Below, in pieces: positions 44,680 through 53,653 of a stretch of 64,000 nt of DNA. Both the position numbers and the translations under genes were made by a program. A model generated the notes under the pieces. The model had not been told where the DNA came from and did not search any database. It worked only from the letters and a program-made list of their open reading frames with translations. Origin of the DNA: JAASSS01 sp021767745 (lineage in GTDB: Bacteria > Pseudomonadota > Gammaproteobacteria > UBA5335); NCBI GenBank assembly GCA_034189165.1, contig JAXHVN010000040.1, positions 20,737-84,736 of the forward strand. The letters run 5' to 3'. The first letter of the stretch is position 1. Every line of letters begins with the position of its first letter.

Positions 44680-46007
44680 GCGCCCCGCCCGGCCGCCGCG
44701 AGCAGCCGGTCCACGAGCGCCAGATGCCGCTCGGTCGCACCGCGGCCGGCCGCCACGCAGGCACGCCCTGCCTCCCCGGCACGGCGGCGCGCGGCGGCAT
44801 CGCCGAGCAACCGGGCCAGCGAGGCGGCCAGCGTCGCGGCATCGTCCACCACCCCCAGCGCGCCGGCGGCAGCGAGCCGGTCGGCGATGTCGCGAAAGTT
44901 GTGCAGCGCCGGGCCGCTGAGCACCGGCACGCCGGCAGCGGCGGGTTCGAGCAGGTTGTGCCCACCCACCGGTACCAGACTGCCACCGACGAAGGCGACG
45001 TCGGCCACGCAGTAGAACATCGCCAGCTCGCCGAGCGTGTCCACCACCAGCACGTCCACCCCGGCCAGCTCGGCCGGCGCCGGCGGCGTGGCCAGCGCCG
45101 AGCGCCGCGCGACCGCCAGGCCAGCCTCGGCGCATAACGCGGCCACCTCCGCCGCCCGCTCTGGATGGCGCGGCGCCAGCACCAGCGAGAGGTCGGCCTG
45201 CGTGCGGCGCAGCGTCCGGTGGGCCGCCAGCACGGCCTGTTCCTCGCCCGGATGGGTGCTGGCGGCGATCCAGCAGGCGCGTTCGGCGCCGAGTGCGGCG
45301 CGCCAGGCCCGCGCGTCGGCCTGCGCCTGTGCCGGCAGGCGCATGTCGAACTTGAGGCTGCCGAGCGTGTGACAGCGCGCCGCCGGCGCCCCCAGCGCCT
45401 GCACCCGCTCGGCATCGGCGGGCGACTGCAGCGCCAGGGCGGTGAAGTCCGCCAGCGCGCTGCGGGTCAGCGGCCCGACGCGGGCGTAGCGCGCCGCCGA
45501 GCGGGCCGACAGCCGGCCGTTGGCCAGCAGCGTCGGCACGCCGCGGCGCCGGCACGCCCGCAGCCAGTTCGGCCACCACTCGGTTTCCATCACGATCAGC
45601 AGCTCGGGCCGGCGGCGCGCCAGGAACCGGGCCGTCACATCCGGCAGGTCGTAGGGTGCGTAGGCCTGCCCGGTCGTCGCGCCCAAGACCTGACGCACGC
45701 GCGCCGCGCCGGTCGGCGTGGTCGAGGTGATCAGCAGCTGCAGGTGCGGATAACGCGCCCGCAGCGCCTGGATCAGCGGCCGGGCCGCCTCGAATTCGCC
45801 TACCGACACCGCATGCAGCCAGATCCGCGGCCCGCCCGGCGCCGGCGCCGGCGCCACCAGGCCGAAGCGCTCGGCGATACGGCGGCGGTAGGCCGGCTGA
45901 CGCCGGCCCCGGCGCCACAGCCGGGCCACCACCAGCGGGATGGCGAGGTAGAGCAGCGTCGTGTACACGCCGCGCAGCAGCCAGGCTGGCAGCCAGCGTC
46001 CGCTCAC
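44670..46007 (-). CDS. waaA: 3-deoxy-D-manno-octulosonic acid transferase (KdtA)
   Basis: A 445-residue GT30 enzyme adding Kdo to lipid A. An N-terminal membrane anchor (about 10-30) is followed by IWLHAVSVGEFEAARPL with the catalytic base E71, VMETEWWPNW, LANGRLSARSAARY, and the donor-site blocks AASTHPGEEQ, LAPRHPERAAEVA and FVGGSLVPVGGHNLLEPAA. Its first codon overlaps the end of the upstream GT4 gene (4 bases), so it is the third gene of a minus-strand unit heptosyltransferase-GT4-waaA. No terminator separates it from lpxL. Confidence 0.96.
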   Translation of the reverse strand: MSGRWLPAWLLRGVYTTLLYLAIPLVVARLWRRGRRQPAYRRRIAERFGLVAPAPAPGGPRIWLHAVSVGEFEAARPLIQALRARYPHLQLLITSTTPTGAARVRQVLGATTGQAYAPYDLPDVTARFLARRRPELLIVMETEWWPNWLRACRRRGVPTLLANGRLSARSAARYARVGPLTRSALADFTALALQSPADAERVQALGAPAARCHTLGSLKFDMRLPAQAQADARAWRAALGAERACWIAASTHPGEEQAVLAAHRTLRRTQADLSLVLAPRHPERAAEVAALCAEAGLAVARRSALATPPAPAELAGVDVLVVDTLGELAMFYCVADVAFVGGSLVPVGGHNLLEPAAAGVPVLSGPALHNFRDIADRLAAAGALGVVDDAATLAASLARLLGDAAARRRAGEAGRACVAAGRGATERHLALVDRLLAAAGRGAQA

Positions 46008-47098
46008 GCGCCGGTGCCCTGCCAGAGGGATTCGTAGACGGCGAGATTGCCGGCCACCATCGCCTCGGTCGAGAAGTGCGCCTGCACGTGCTGCCGGGCA
46101 GCCTCACCCAGCCGGCGCCGCAGCGGGGCCTCCCGCAGCAGCCGGATCAGCGCCGCGGCAAGCGCGTCGGCGTCGCCCGGCGGCACCAGCAGACCGGTCT
46201 GCCCGTCGCGCACGACCTCGGGCATACCGCCGGCGGCGCAGGCCACGGCCGGCACGCCCACCGCGCCGGCCTGCAGCAGGATCACGCCCAAGCCCTCGGC
46301 CAGTGCCGGATGCACCAGCAGGTCGAGGCCGGGCAGGAGCGTGGCCAGCGACGGCTCGAAGCCCGGCAGGATCACCCGGCCGTCGAAACGGCGCGCCACC
46401 TGCTCGGCAACCTGCGCCTGCAGCGGACCCTGGCCGAACAGCAGGAAACGCGCCTGTGGCTGGGCGGCGAGCACCTGCGGCAGGGCGGCCAGCAGTACCG
46501 CGTGGCCCTTGCGGGGAATGAACTGCGCCGCCATCGCGACCACCGGCGCCTCTGGGCTCAGGCCGTAGCGGGCGGCGAGCGCGCGCCGGGCCGCGGCCCG
46601 ATCCACCACGGCCGGCACCGGCACCGCACTCGGCACGACCCGCACGCGCGCCGGCGGCACGCCCTGCGCGGTGAGCACCCGGCCGATTGCGGCCGAGATC
46701 GCGACGATGCGTCGGTACTGCGGGTACTTCAGAGCCCGCCCGAGCCGGCCCTCGGGATGATCCACCCGCCGCGAGAGCACCGCCGGCACGCCGGCGAGCC
46801 GGGCCGCGAGCCCGCCATAGAGATCGGCGCCACGCCGGCTGTGCACGTGCAGCAGATCCGCCCGTTCGCGCCGCAACAGCCAGGCGAGGCGAAAGGGCAG
46901 CAGCGGATCGACATCGCCGTGCAACGGCAGCGGCGCCAGCCGGGCCGGCAGATCGGCACGTGCCAGCGCGCCCGCCGGCGGGCAGACGAGCACATTGTCG
47001 AGCCCGGCCCGGGCCAGGCCTTCGATCAGGTAGGCGACCTGGCGCGCGCCGCCATAGAGATGGCGGCCCGATTCCAGATGCAGCACGCGCCGGCTCAT
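46004..47098 (-). CDS. Glycosyltransferase family 4, LPS core-type
   Basis: A 364-residue GT-B enzyme. N-terminal VLHLESGRHLYGGARQVAYLIEGLARAG is the acceptor-side glycine-rich loop; C-terminal PVVAMAAQFIPRKGHAVLLAALP and HPALAEGLGVILLQAGAVGVPAVACAAGGMPEVV form the nucleotide-sugar site with the EX7E pattern (EGLGVILLQ, where the second Glu is Gln). It probably adds a core sugar after Kdo/heptose. The donor cannot be named. It overlaps both neighbours by 4 bases (heptosyltransferase upstream, waaA downstream). Confidence 0.9.
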   Translation of the reverse strand: MSRRVLHLESGRHLYGGARQVAYLIEGLARAGLDNVLVCPPAGALARADLPARLAPLPLHGDVDPLLPFRLAWLLRRERADLLHVHSRRGADLYGGLAARLAGVPAVLSRRVDHPEGRLGRALKYPQYRRIVAISAAIGRVLTAQGVPPARVRVVPSAVPVPAVVDRAAARRALAARYGLSPEAPVVAMAAQFIPRKGHAVLLAALPQVLAAQPQARFLLFGQGPLQAQVAEQVARRFDGRVILPGFEPSLATLLPGLDLLVHPALAEGLGVILLQAGAVGVPAVACAAGGMPEVVRDGQTGLLVPPGDADALAAALIRLLREAPLRRRLGEAARQHVQAHFSTEAMVAGNLAVYESLWQGTGA

Positions 47099-48153
47099 GC
47101 CGCCGTCCCCAGCGCGCGCGCCGCCATCAGCACTTCATCCACGCCGATGCCGTGCATGCAGCTGTAGGCCCCGCCGCAGCTCGGCCGCCGCCGGCAGGGC
47201 GAGCAGTTCAGCGGGTGGTAGATCACGTGGCTCGCCGGACGGCCGGTGTCGAGGTAGGGGCGAGTGGCGCCGAACAGCGCGATCGTCGGCACCGCCAGCG
47301 CGTGCCCCATGTGCGTGAGGCCGGTATCCACGCCGATCAGCAGCCGCGACTGGCCGATCAGCGCTGCGCTCTCCACCAGCCGCAGCCGGCCCGCGGCACT
47401 GACCGTCGCCCCGCCCGCGGCGGCGGCGATGGCCTCGGCAGCGGCCACGTCATCCGGGCCGCCGAGCACCACCGGCACCACTCCGCTGGCGCGCTCGAGC
47501 CCGCGCGCGAGCCGCACCCAGCTCGCCGTGCGCCAGTGCTTCTGCGGCCGGGTGGTGAACGGGCACAGCACGGCGAAGGGCCGCCCGCCGATGCCGGCTT
47601 CGGTCCGCCACCGGGCGGCAGCCGCCCGCGCCGCCGCCCCGGGGGCGAGGCCGCCGCGGAAGGCTGCCGGATCGAGCCCGAGCGCGGCGGCCATGGCGCG
47701 ATATTCCGAGGCCAGGCGCGGGTCGTTGCGATCGCGTGGCACGCTGCGGGTCAGGAACAGGCGCGTGCCCTCCCCACCCGCCAGACCGATGCGCTGCGGC
47801 GCGCCGCTCGCGCCCACCCAGATCGCGCTCTTCAGCAGGCCGTGGATGTCGATCGCCCAGTCAAACCGCCGCGCCCGCAGACGCCGGCCCAACGCCCAGA
47901 TCTCACGCAGCGCGCCGGCCGCCTCGCGGCTGCGGAGCTGACGCCGCCAGCGCTCCAGCGGGCAGGGGATGACCTCATCGACCGCCGGATTGGCCTCGAT
48001 CAGCGGCGCCACCCCCGGCTGGGCGAGCCAGGCCAGGTGCGCCGCCGGATAGCGATCGCGCAGCGCGCAGGCCAGTGGCGCCGCCATGACGACATCGCCG
48101 ATGGCGCTGAGACGGACGATCAGGATGGCGCGGGGTTCGGGCGCGGCGTTCAT
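47095..48153 (-). CDS. LPS heptosyltransferase-like glycosyltransferase family 9
   Basis: A 352-residue GT9 enzyme transferring heptose from ADP-heptose to LPS core. Typical blocks: ILIVRLSAIGDVVMAAPLACALR at the N-terminus, FDWAIDIHGLLKSAIWVGASG, LCPFTTRPQKHW, and IGVDTGLTHMGHALAVPTIALFGATRPY. A cysteine group near the end (NCSPCRRRPSCGGAYSCMHG) is seen in this family. The HGLLKSA segment points to WaaC (heptosyltransferase I) more than WaaF, which is tentative. A TATGCT -10-like box followed by GCGCCC is at 48186-48181. Confidence 0.92.
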   Translation of the reverse strand: MNAAPEPRAILIVRLSAIGDVVMAAPLACALRDRYPAAHLAWLAQPGVAPLIEANPAVDEVIPCPLERWRRQLRSREAAGALREIWALGRRLRARRFDWAIDIHGLLKSAIWVGASGAPQRIGLAGGEGTRLFLTRSVPRDRNDPRLASEYRAMAAALGLDPAAFRGGLAPGAAARAAAARWRTEAGIGGRPFAVLCPFTTRPQKHWRTASWVRLARGLERASGVVPVVLGGPDDVAAAEAIAAAAGGATVSAAGRLRLVESAALIGQSRLLIGVDTGLTHMGHALAVPTIALFGATRPYLDTGRPASHVIYHPLNCSPCRRRPSCGGAYSCMHGIGVDEVLMAARALGTAA

Positions 48154-48238
48154 CGGGCCGGGAGCTGCGGGGCAGGGCGCAGCATACCCGAAGCGCCGCC
48201 GAGCCCCGACGCGAGGGCCGGGCCGGAGGTCGCGGCGA

Positions 48239-48247
48239 TGCTACACT
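48239..48247 (+). promoter_or_regulatory. Extended -10 box for the plus-strand glycan operon
   Basis: TGC-TACACT followed by GCGCCCC, closely matching the pcm box (TGC-TAGACT-GCGCCC). Transcription would start near 48254, about 30 bases before the GTG of the first glycosyltransferase. Confidence 0.55.
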
Positions 48248-48284
48248 GCGCCCCCCCCCGCCCGCGCCAGCAGATCGAGCCTGC

Positions 48285-49430
48285 GTGACTGACAAGACCC
48301 TGCTCATGGTCGGCCTGGTGAGCCGCAAGCCCGGCACCAACCGCGGCGGCTCGGCGATCAGCATCGCCCGGCTGGCCAACCATTTCGTGCGCCAAGGCAT
48401 CGCAGTGCACCTGCTGCGCCTGCCGGAGACACCGGGCGAGCCGCTGCCCGAGCCGCTGGCCGACGCGGTGGCGGTGCACCCCTTCACCCAGCGGCGCCGC
48501 GGCGCCATGGCGGCCGAACTCTGGCGACACATGCGCCGGACGCGACCGGCCGCCCTGCTCGCCTTCGACACCCGCGCGGGGGTGCTGGCCACCACCGCGG
48601 CGCGCCTGCCGGGGGCCGGGGTGCCGGCGTGGGTGACGCCGCGCAACTCGCTCAGCGGCCAGATGGCCGGCTGGAGCGAGGCGCGCATCGCCAAGCGCCG
48701 GCGCCTGCTGAACCGCGTCTACCGGCACAGCGCTGGCATCATCGCCATCTCTGCCGGCCAGGCGGCGGACTTCCGCGACGTCGCCGGGGTGCCGGCCGGG
48801 GGAGATCGCATCCACGTGATCCACAACTCGGTGATCACGCCCCGCACCCGCGAGCTGGCCGCCGCGCCGCTGGAGGATCCCTGGCTGCCGCGGCGCCCGG
48901 ACAGTCCACCGGTGATCCTCAGCGCCGGCCGGCTGGCGGCGCAGAAGGACTATCCGACGCTGCTGGAAGCCTTCGCCATCCTGCGCCGTCAGCGCCCGGC
49001 CAGGCTGCTGATTCTCGGCGAGGGGCCGGACCGGGCCGCGCTGGAGGCGCAGGCGCAGGCACTCGGCATCGCCGCCGACCTGCGGCTGCCCGGCTTCGTC
49101 TCCAACCCCTACGCCTACATGGCGCACGCCGACCTCTTCGCCCTGAGTTCGCGCTGGGAGGGCTTCGGCAACGTGCTGGCCGAGGCGCTGGCGCTCGGCG
49201 CACCGGTGGTGGCGACGGACTGCCCGTCCGGCCCGGCCGAGATCCTGGATGGCGGCCGCTACGGCCCGCTGGTGCCGCCGGGCGATGCGCCCGCGCTGGC
49301 CGCCGCCATGGCGCAGACGCTGGAGGATCCGCTGCCGCGCGAGACGCTGCGCGCCGCCGGCGCCCGTTACGACATCGAGACCCTGGGCCAGCGCTATCTG
49401 CAGGTCATGGGGCTGCTCGGGCACGATTGA
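48285..49430 (+). CDS. Glycosyltransferase family 4 (first of three related copies)
   Basis: A 381-residue GT-B enzyme. N-terminal NRGGSAISIARLANHF is the acceptor loop. The C-terminal donor domain has ILSAGRLAAQKDYPTLLEAFAILRRQRPARLLILGEGP and SSRWEGFGNVLAEALALGAPVVATDCPSGPAEILDGG, including the EX7E pair. The same two blocks recur almost word for word in the genes at 50719 and 51849, so the three arose by duplication. Start is GTG. It is the first gene of a tightly overlapping operon ending with a sulfotransferase. Confidence 0.9.
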   Translation: MTDKTLLMVGLVSRKPGTNRGGSAISIARLANHFVRQGIAVHLLRLPETPGEPLPEPLADAVAVHPFTQRRRGAMAAELWRHMRRTRPAALLAFDTRAGVLATTAARLPGAGVPAWVTPRNSLSGQMAGWSEARIAKRRRLLNRVYRHSAGIIAISAGQAADFRDVAGVPAGGDRIHVIHNSVITPRTRELAAAPLEDPWLPRRPDSPPVILSAGRLAAQKDYPTLLEAFAILRRQRPARLLILGEGPDRAALEAQAQALGIAADLRLPGFVSNPYAYMAHADLFALSSRWEGFGNVLAEALALGAPVVATDCPSGPAEILDGGRYGPLVPPGDAPALAAAMAQTLEDPLPRETLRAAGARYDIETLGQRYLQVMGLLGHD

Positions 49431-50722
49431 TGACGGGCGAGGCACTCGGTGCGATCGACCGGGCCCGCCTGCGGCTCGCCGACGGGCTGGTCATCCTCGG
49501 GCTGGTGACCTTCATGGTGAGCGCGCTGCACAAGCGCTCGCTGGCCAACATCGGCCTGATCATCGGCCTGCTCGGGCTGCTGGTGCAGCTCGACACCGCC
49601 TGGCACGACCGGCTGGTGCGCCCGTTGCTGGCCATCACCGCCGCCTATCTGGGCTATCTGCTCTGCTGGCTGCTGCTGGACCCCACGGTGGACGGCAGCG
49701 CGGCGGGCGATCTGATGCGCCGCGGCGCCCTGCCGGTGCTGATCGTCGCCTGGGGTCTGCACCGCTGGCCCCGCTGGGTCTATCCGCTGCTGGCGCTCGC
49801 GCTGGTCAGCTTCGCCGCCCGCGTGCTGCTGCGGCTGGATGCCGGGGCGCTGGCGGCGCTGCAGACCGGCGCCGCCCGCGCCACCTTCGGCGACTCGGCG
49901 ATCAACTTCGGACTCTGGTGCGCCATCGCCGTGCTGGGCCTGGCCCTGTTCGCACCGCACTGTTTCGCCCGCCGACCCGGCCGACGCGGGCTGATCGGCG
50001 CCTGGGCGCTGCTGCTGACGCTGTTCCTGGCGGCGCTGGCCCTCTCCGGCGCCCGCTCTGCCTGGCTCGCCTGCGCACTGGTGCTGCCGGTGGTGCTGAC
50101 CCGCTGGGCGCGGGACTACGGCTACGGCGAGCGGGACGGGCTGCTGGTCCTCGCCGTGCTCGGCCCGCTGCTGCTGGCGATCGCGATCCGCTTTGCCCGC
50201 CCGCTGCGCCTGCGCCTGCTCGACGGACGCGAGCTGCCGACCGTGCAGGCGGTCTGGCGCGGCGAATGGGACCAACTGCCAGCCACCTCGCTCGGCAACC
50301 GGCTGCGGATGTACCACCTGTTCTGGCAGGAGTGGCGCGAGGCGCCGCTGTTCGGCCACGGGCCCGGCAGTGCGCCGGAGCTGCTGGCACAGGCCGGGCC
50401 GGCGCTGGCGCGACGCGAATTCGTGCATTTCCACTGCACGCCCTGCACGGCGATGGTGGAGCTCGGCCTCGCGGGGCTGGCGCTGCATACCGGCGTGATC
50501 GTGCTGGTCGTGCTCGCCGCCCTGCGCGGGCGCCGGCGGGGTCTGCTGGCGGCGAACCTGTTCTGGTTCATTCTCGGCGCACTGGCGCTGTTCGCCGTGG
50601 TGGCGCTGTTCAACGACCCGCTCGCGGGGCGGCGCGGCCCCTACGTGCTCGCTCTGATCGGCGGCCTGGCCTACGCCTGGCACACCTCCCCTGCCGGCGG
50701 CACACGCCCGGGCGCGGCATGA
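49430..50722 (+). CDS. O-antigen ligase/polymerase family membrane protein
   Basis: A 430-residue protein with about 11 hydrophobic segments and a larger periplasmic loop (about 265-345) containing RMYHLFWQEWREAPLFGHGPGSAPELL. This matches the Wzy_C/WaaL loop, including the conserved His/Arg-rich entry VHFHCTPCTAMVELGLAGL. It either joins a finished glycan to lipid A-core (WaaL) or polymerises repeat units (Wzy); these cannot be separated by sequence alone. The ATG overlaps the previous stop (TGATG), and its own stop overlaps the next ATG. Confidence 0.85.
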   Translation: MTGEALGAIDRARLRLADGLVILGLVTFMVSALHKRSLANIGLIIGLLGLLVQLDTAWHDRLVRPLLAITAAYLGYLLCWLLLDPTVDGSAAGDLMRRGALPVLIVAWGLHRWPRWVYPLLALALVSFAARVLLRLDAGALAALQTGAARATFGDSAINFGLWCAIAVLGLALFAPHCFARRPGRRGLIGAWALLLTLFLAALALSGARSAWLACALVLPVVLTRWARDYGYGERDGLLVLAVLGPLLLAIAIRFARPLRLRLLDGRELPTVQAVWRGEWDQLPATSLGNRLRMYHLFWQEWREAPLFGHGPGSAPELLAQAGPALARREFVHFHCTPCTAMVELGLAGLALHTGVIVLVVLAALRGRRRGLLAANLFWFILGALALFAVVALFNDPLAGRRGPYVLALIGGLAYAWHTSPAGGTRPGAA

Positions 50723-51852
50723 GCGCGCGCCCGCAGCTCGCCATCCTGCTCGCCTCCTATGGCGACGGCGGCGTGGAGCGCAGTCTGGTGCGACTGGCCG
50801 GCGGCCTGGCTGCCACCGGCGTCGGCGTGGACCTGCTGCTGACCCGACACGAGGGGCCCTACCTCGAACAACTGCATCCGGCCGTGCAGCGCGTGGACCT
50901 GCGCCGCTTCGATGCCACGCCGGCGACCGCACTGGCCGGCTACCTGCGCGCGCGCCGCCCGGCGGTGCTGCTGTCCTCGAAGGAGCAGAACGATGCGCTG
51001 GCCGCCGGCGTGCAGGCGATCGCCGCCGAGACCGGCACCCGCATCGCCATGCGCCTGGCCACCAACTTCCTCGCCCGCGCCGAGGGCCGGCGCCTGTGGC
51101 CCTGGCAGCGCCGCCGCGCCTTCGCCCGGCTGCGGGCGCGCTACGCCCGCGCCGACCTGCTGCTGGCCATCTCCCACGACCTGGCCGTGCAGATGGCCGG
51201 GCTGCTGGAGGTACCGGCGGCGCGGATCGCGGTAGTGCGCAACCCAGCCTTCGACCCCGCCATCCTGACCCGGGCAGCCGGCCCCGCGCCGCATCCATGG
51301 CTGGCCGATCCGGCCGTGCCGGTGGTGCTGGGCATCGGCGGGCTGCGCCGGCAGAAGGACTTCCCCACCCTGCTGCGGGCCTTCGCCCGCCTGCGCCGCG
51401 GGCGGCCCGCGCGCCTGCTGATCCTCGGCCGCGGTCGGCAGGCGGCGCGCCTGCAGCGCCTGGCGCGTCGCCTGCGCGTGGCGCCGGACGTGGCGCTGGC
51501 GGGGTTCGTGGACAACCCATACCCCTACCTCGCCCATGCCTCGCTGTTCGCGCTCAGCTCGCGCTGGGAAGGCTTCGGCAACGTGCTGGTGGAGGCGCTG
51601 GCGCTGGGCACGCCGGTGGTGGCGACCGACTGCCGCAGCGGGCCCCGCGAGATCCTGGCGGACGGCGCACTCGGACCCTTGGTGCCGCCGGGCGATGCCG
51701 AGGCGCTGGCCGCCGCCATGGCGCAGGTGCTGACCGCGCCGCTGCCGGCGACACGGCTGCGCGCCGGCGCCGAGCGCTACACGCTCGCGGCGAGTGTCGC
51801 CGACTACACCGCCGCTCTCGGCCTGGACGGGTCGTCCGGAGCCGCGCCGTGA
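50719..51852 (+). CDS. Glycosyltransferase family 4 (second of three related copies)
   Basis: A 377-residue GT-B enzyme. The N-terminus AILLASYGDGGVERSLVRLAGGLAATGVGVDLLL has the GGVER acceptor loop shared with the next gene. The donor domain has IGGLRRQKDFPTLLRAFARLRRGRPARLLILGRG and SSRWEGFGNVLVEALALGTPVVATDCRSGPREIL. It differs from its sisters in having Arg for the first Glu/Pro in the ILGEGP and CPSGPAE blocks, which may reflect a different sugar donor. ATGA and GTGA overlaps at both ends. Confidence 0.9.
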   Translation: MSARPQLAILLASYGDGGVERSLVRLAGGLAATGVGVDLLLTRHEGPYLEQLHPAVQRVDLRRFDATPATALAGYLRARRPAVLLSSKEQNDALAAGVQAIAAETGTRIAMRLATNFLARAEGRRLWPWQRRRAFARLRARYARADLLLAISHDLAVQMAGLLEVPAARIAVVRNPAFDPAILTRAAGPAPHPWLADPAVPVVLGIGGLRRQKDFPTLLRAFARLRRGRPARLLILGRGRQAARLQRLARRLRVAPDVALAGFVDNPYPYLAHASLFALSSRWEGFGNVLVEALALGTPVVATDCRSGPREILADGALGPLVPPGDAEALAAAMAQVLTAPLPATRLRAGAERYTLAASVADYTAALGLDGSSGAAP

Positions 51853-52991
51853 CCTCGCCGGCGCGGCTGGCCATCGTGATCGCCTTCTCCGGCGATGGCG
51901 GCGTGGAGCGCATGGTGCTGAACCTCGCCGAGGGCATCGCCGCACGCGGTATCGAGGTGGATCTGGTGACCATCCGCCAGCACGGCAGGCACCTGCGCGA
52001 GCTGCCGGCGGGCGTGCACCTGGTGCCCCTCGGGACGCGTCACACGGCGACCAGCCTGCCGGCGCTGGTCCGCTACCTGCGGGCCCGCCGCCCGCAGGCA
52101 CTGCTCGTGGCCAAGGATCGGGCCATCCGCATGGCGGTGCTGGCCCGGGCGCTGGCGCAGCTCGGCCGCCCCGCGGGCAGCCCGCGCCCGCGGCTGGTGG
52201 GCCGGCTGGGCACCACGGTATCGGCTGCCCTGGCCGAGGCGGGCGCGCTGCGTCAGGCGCACTGGCGCTGGCGGATGCGGGCGTTCTATCCGCACGTCGA
52301 TCGGCTGGTGGCGGTTTCAGCGGGGGTCGCGGCGGATGTGTGTGCGCTGGCGGCGCTGCCGACAGCGCAGGTGAGCGTGGTGCGCAACCCAGTGGTCACG
52401 CCGCGCCTTGCCGCCCTCGGGGCGGCGCCGGCGCCGCACCCCTGGCTGCAGGCGGCGACGGTGCCGGTGGTGCTCGGCGCTGGCCGGCTGACGGCGCAGA
52501 AGGACTTCCCCACCCTGCTGCGGGCCTTCGCCGCCCTGCGCGCGCGCCTGCCGGCGCGGCTGATCGTGATCGGCGAGGGGCCACAGCGGGCGGCGCTGGA
52601 GACGCTGGCGCGCTCGCTCGGCGTGGCGGACGAGGTGGCCATGCCGGGCTTCGCCGACAACCCCTATGCCTACATGCGCCATGCCAGCCTGTTCGTGCTG
52701 AGTTCACGCTGGGAAGGCTCGCCGAACGTGCTGACCGAGGCGCTGGCGCTCGGTACACCGGTGGTGGCGACCGACTGCCCCTCCGGCCCGGCGGAAATCC
52801 TCGACGGCGGGCGCATCGCGCCGCTGGTGCCGATGCAGGATCCGGCGGCGCTGGCCGAGGCCATGGCGCGGGTGCTGGCCGCGCCACCGGCGCCGGCCCG
52901 GCTGCAGGCGGCGGTGGCGGACTATCATGTGGAACGCAGCGTCGAGGGCTATCTGCAGGCGCTGCAGCTCACTGGCCCGGCCGATCGCTGA
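51849..52991 (+). CDS. Glycosyltransferase family 4 (third of three related copies)
   Basis: A 380-residue GT-B enzyme, opening with AIVIAFSGDGGVERMVLNLAEGIAARGIEVDLV and ending with LGAGRLTAQKDFPTLLRAFAALRARLPARLIVIGEGP and SSRWEGSPNVLTEALALGTPVVATDCPSGPAEILDGG. It is closest to the second copy at the N-terminus and to the first copy at the C-terminal CPSGPAEILDGG block. GTG start overlaps the previous stop (GTGA); its stop overlaps the sulfotransferase ATG (TGATG). Confidence 0.9.
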   Translation: MTSPARLAIVIAFSGDGGVERMVLNLAEGIAARGIEVDLVTIRQHGRHLRELPAGVHLVPLGTRHTATSLPALVRYLRARRPQALLVAKDRAIRMAVLARALAQLGRPAGSPRPRLVGRLGTTVSAALAEAGALRQAHWRWRMRAFYPHVDRLVAVSAGVAADVCALAALPTAQVSVVRNPVVTPRLAALGAAPAPHPWLQAATVPVVLGAGRLTAQKDFPTLLRAFAALRARLPARLIVIGEGPQRAALETLARSLGVADEVAMPGFADNPYAYMRHASLFVLSSRWEGSPNVLTEALALGTPVVATDCPSGPAEILDGGRIAPLVPMQDPAALAEAMARVLAAPPAPARLQAAVADYHVERSVEGYLQALQLTGPADR

Positions 52992-53650
52992 TGCTGCTGT
53001 CCAACCGCTACAACTTCCTGTTCGTGCACATCGCCAAGACCGGCGGCACCAGCCTGCGCGCCGCCCTGCGCCGGCTGGCGCGCCGCGATCCGCTGTTCCC
53101 GGCGCAGTTCCTCGTCTCGCGCATCGACCACCTGACCGGCCACCGCATCGGCGCCAAGTTTCCGCGCCACGCCAAGGTGATCGCGGCCGCCGAGATGCTG
53201 CCGCAGCCGCTGTTCGAGCGGCTGTTCAAGTTCGCTTTCGTACGCAATCCGTGGGATCTGCAGGTGAGCTCGTTCCACCACCTGCGCCGGGAACGCCCGC
53301 AGCTGCTGGCGGGGCACGCGGAATTCGCCGACTTCCTGCGCTACAAGCTCGATCCGGCGCGTCCCTACCAGTACCACATCGATACCTCCATCACGCTGCA
53401 GCGGGACTATCTCTGCGGGCTCGATGGCCGCCTCTTGGTGGACTACGTCGGTCGCTACGAGCGCCTGGCGGCGGACTACGCGGCGATCTGCGCCCGGCTG
53501 GGCGTGACCGCCCCGAGCCTGCCGCACAAGCGCCGGGCCGCCGACCGTGGCGACTACCGCCGCTACTACGACGATGCGCTGGCCGAGCAGGTCGCGCAGC
53601 ATTTCGCCGCCGACATCGACGCCTTCGGCTATCGGTTCGACCCGGACTGA
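52991..53650 (+). CDS. Sulfotransferase family 2-like glycan sulfotransferase
   Basis: A 219-residue protein of the carbohydrate sulfotransferase type. The 5' PAPS loop is FVHIAKTGGTSLRAALRRL (about 11-29) and the 3' motif is FKFAFVRNPWDLQVSSFHHL; the C-terminal part contains DYVGRYERLAADYAAICARLGV. It moves sulfate from PAPS to a sugar hydroxyl. As last gene of the glycosyltransferase-ligase operon it probably sulfates the surface glycan made there. A Golgi-type anchor is absent, so it acts in the cytosol before export. It ends 3 bases before the convergent pilus ATPase gene with no terminator. Confidence 0.9.
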   Translation: MLLSNRYNFLFVHIAKTGGTSLRAALRRLARRDPLFPAQFLVSRIDHLTGHRIGAKFPRHAKVIAAAEMLPQPLFERLFKFAFVRNPWDLQVSSFHHLRRERPQLLAGHAEFADFLRYKLDPARPYQYHIDTSITLQRDYLCGLDGRLLVDYVGRYERLAADYAAICARLGVTAPSLPHKRRAADRGDYRRYYDDALAEQVAQHFAADIDAFGYRFDPD

Positions 53651-53653
53651 GCC

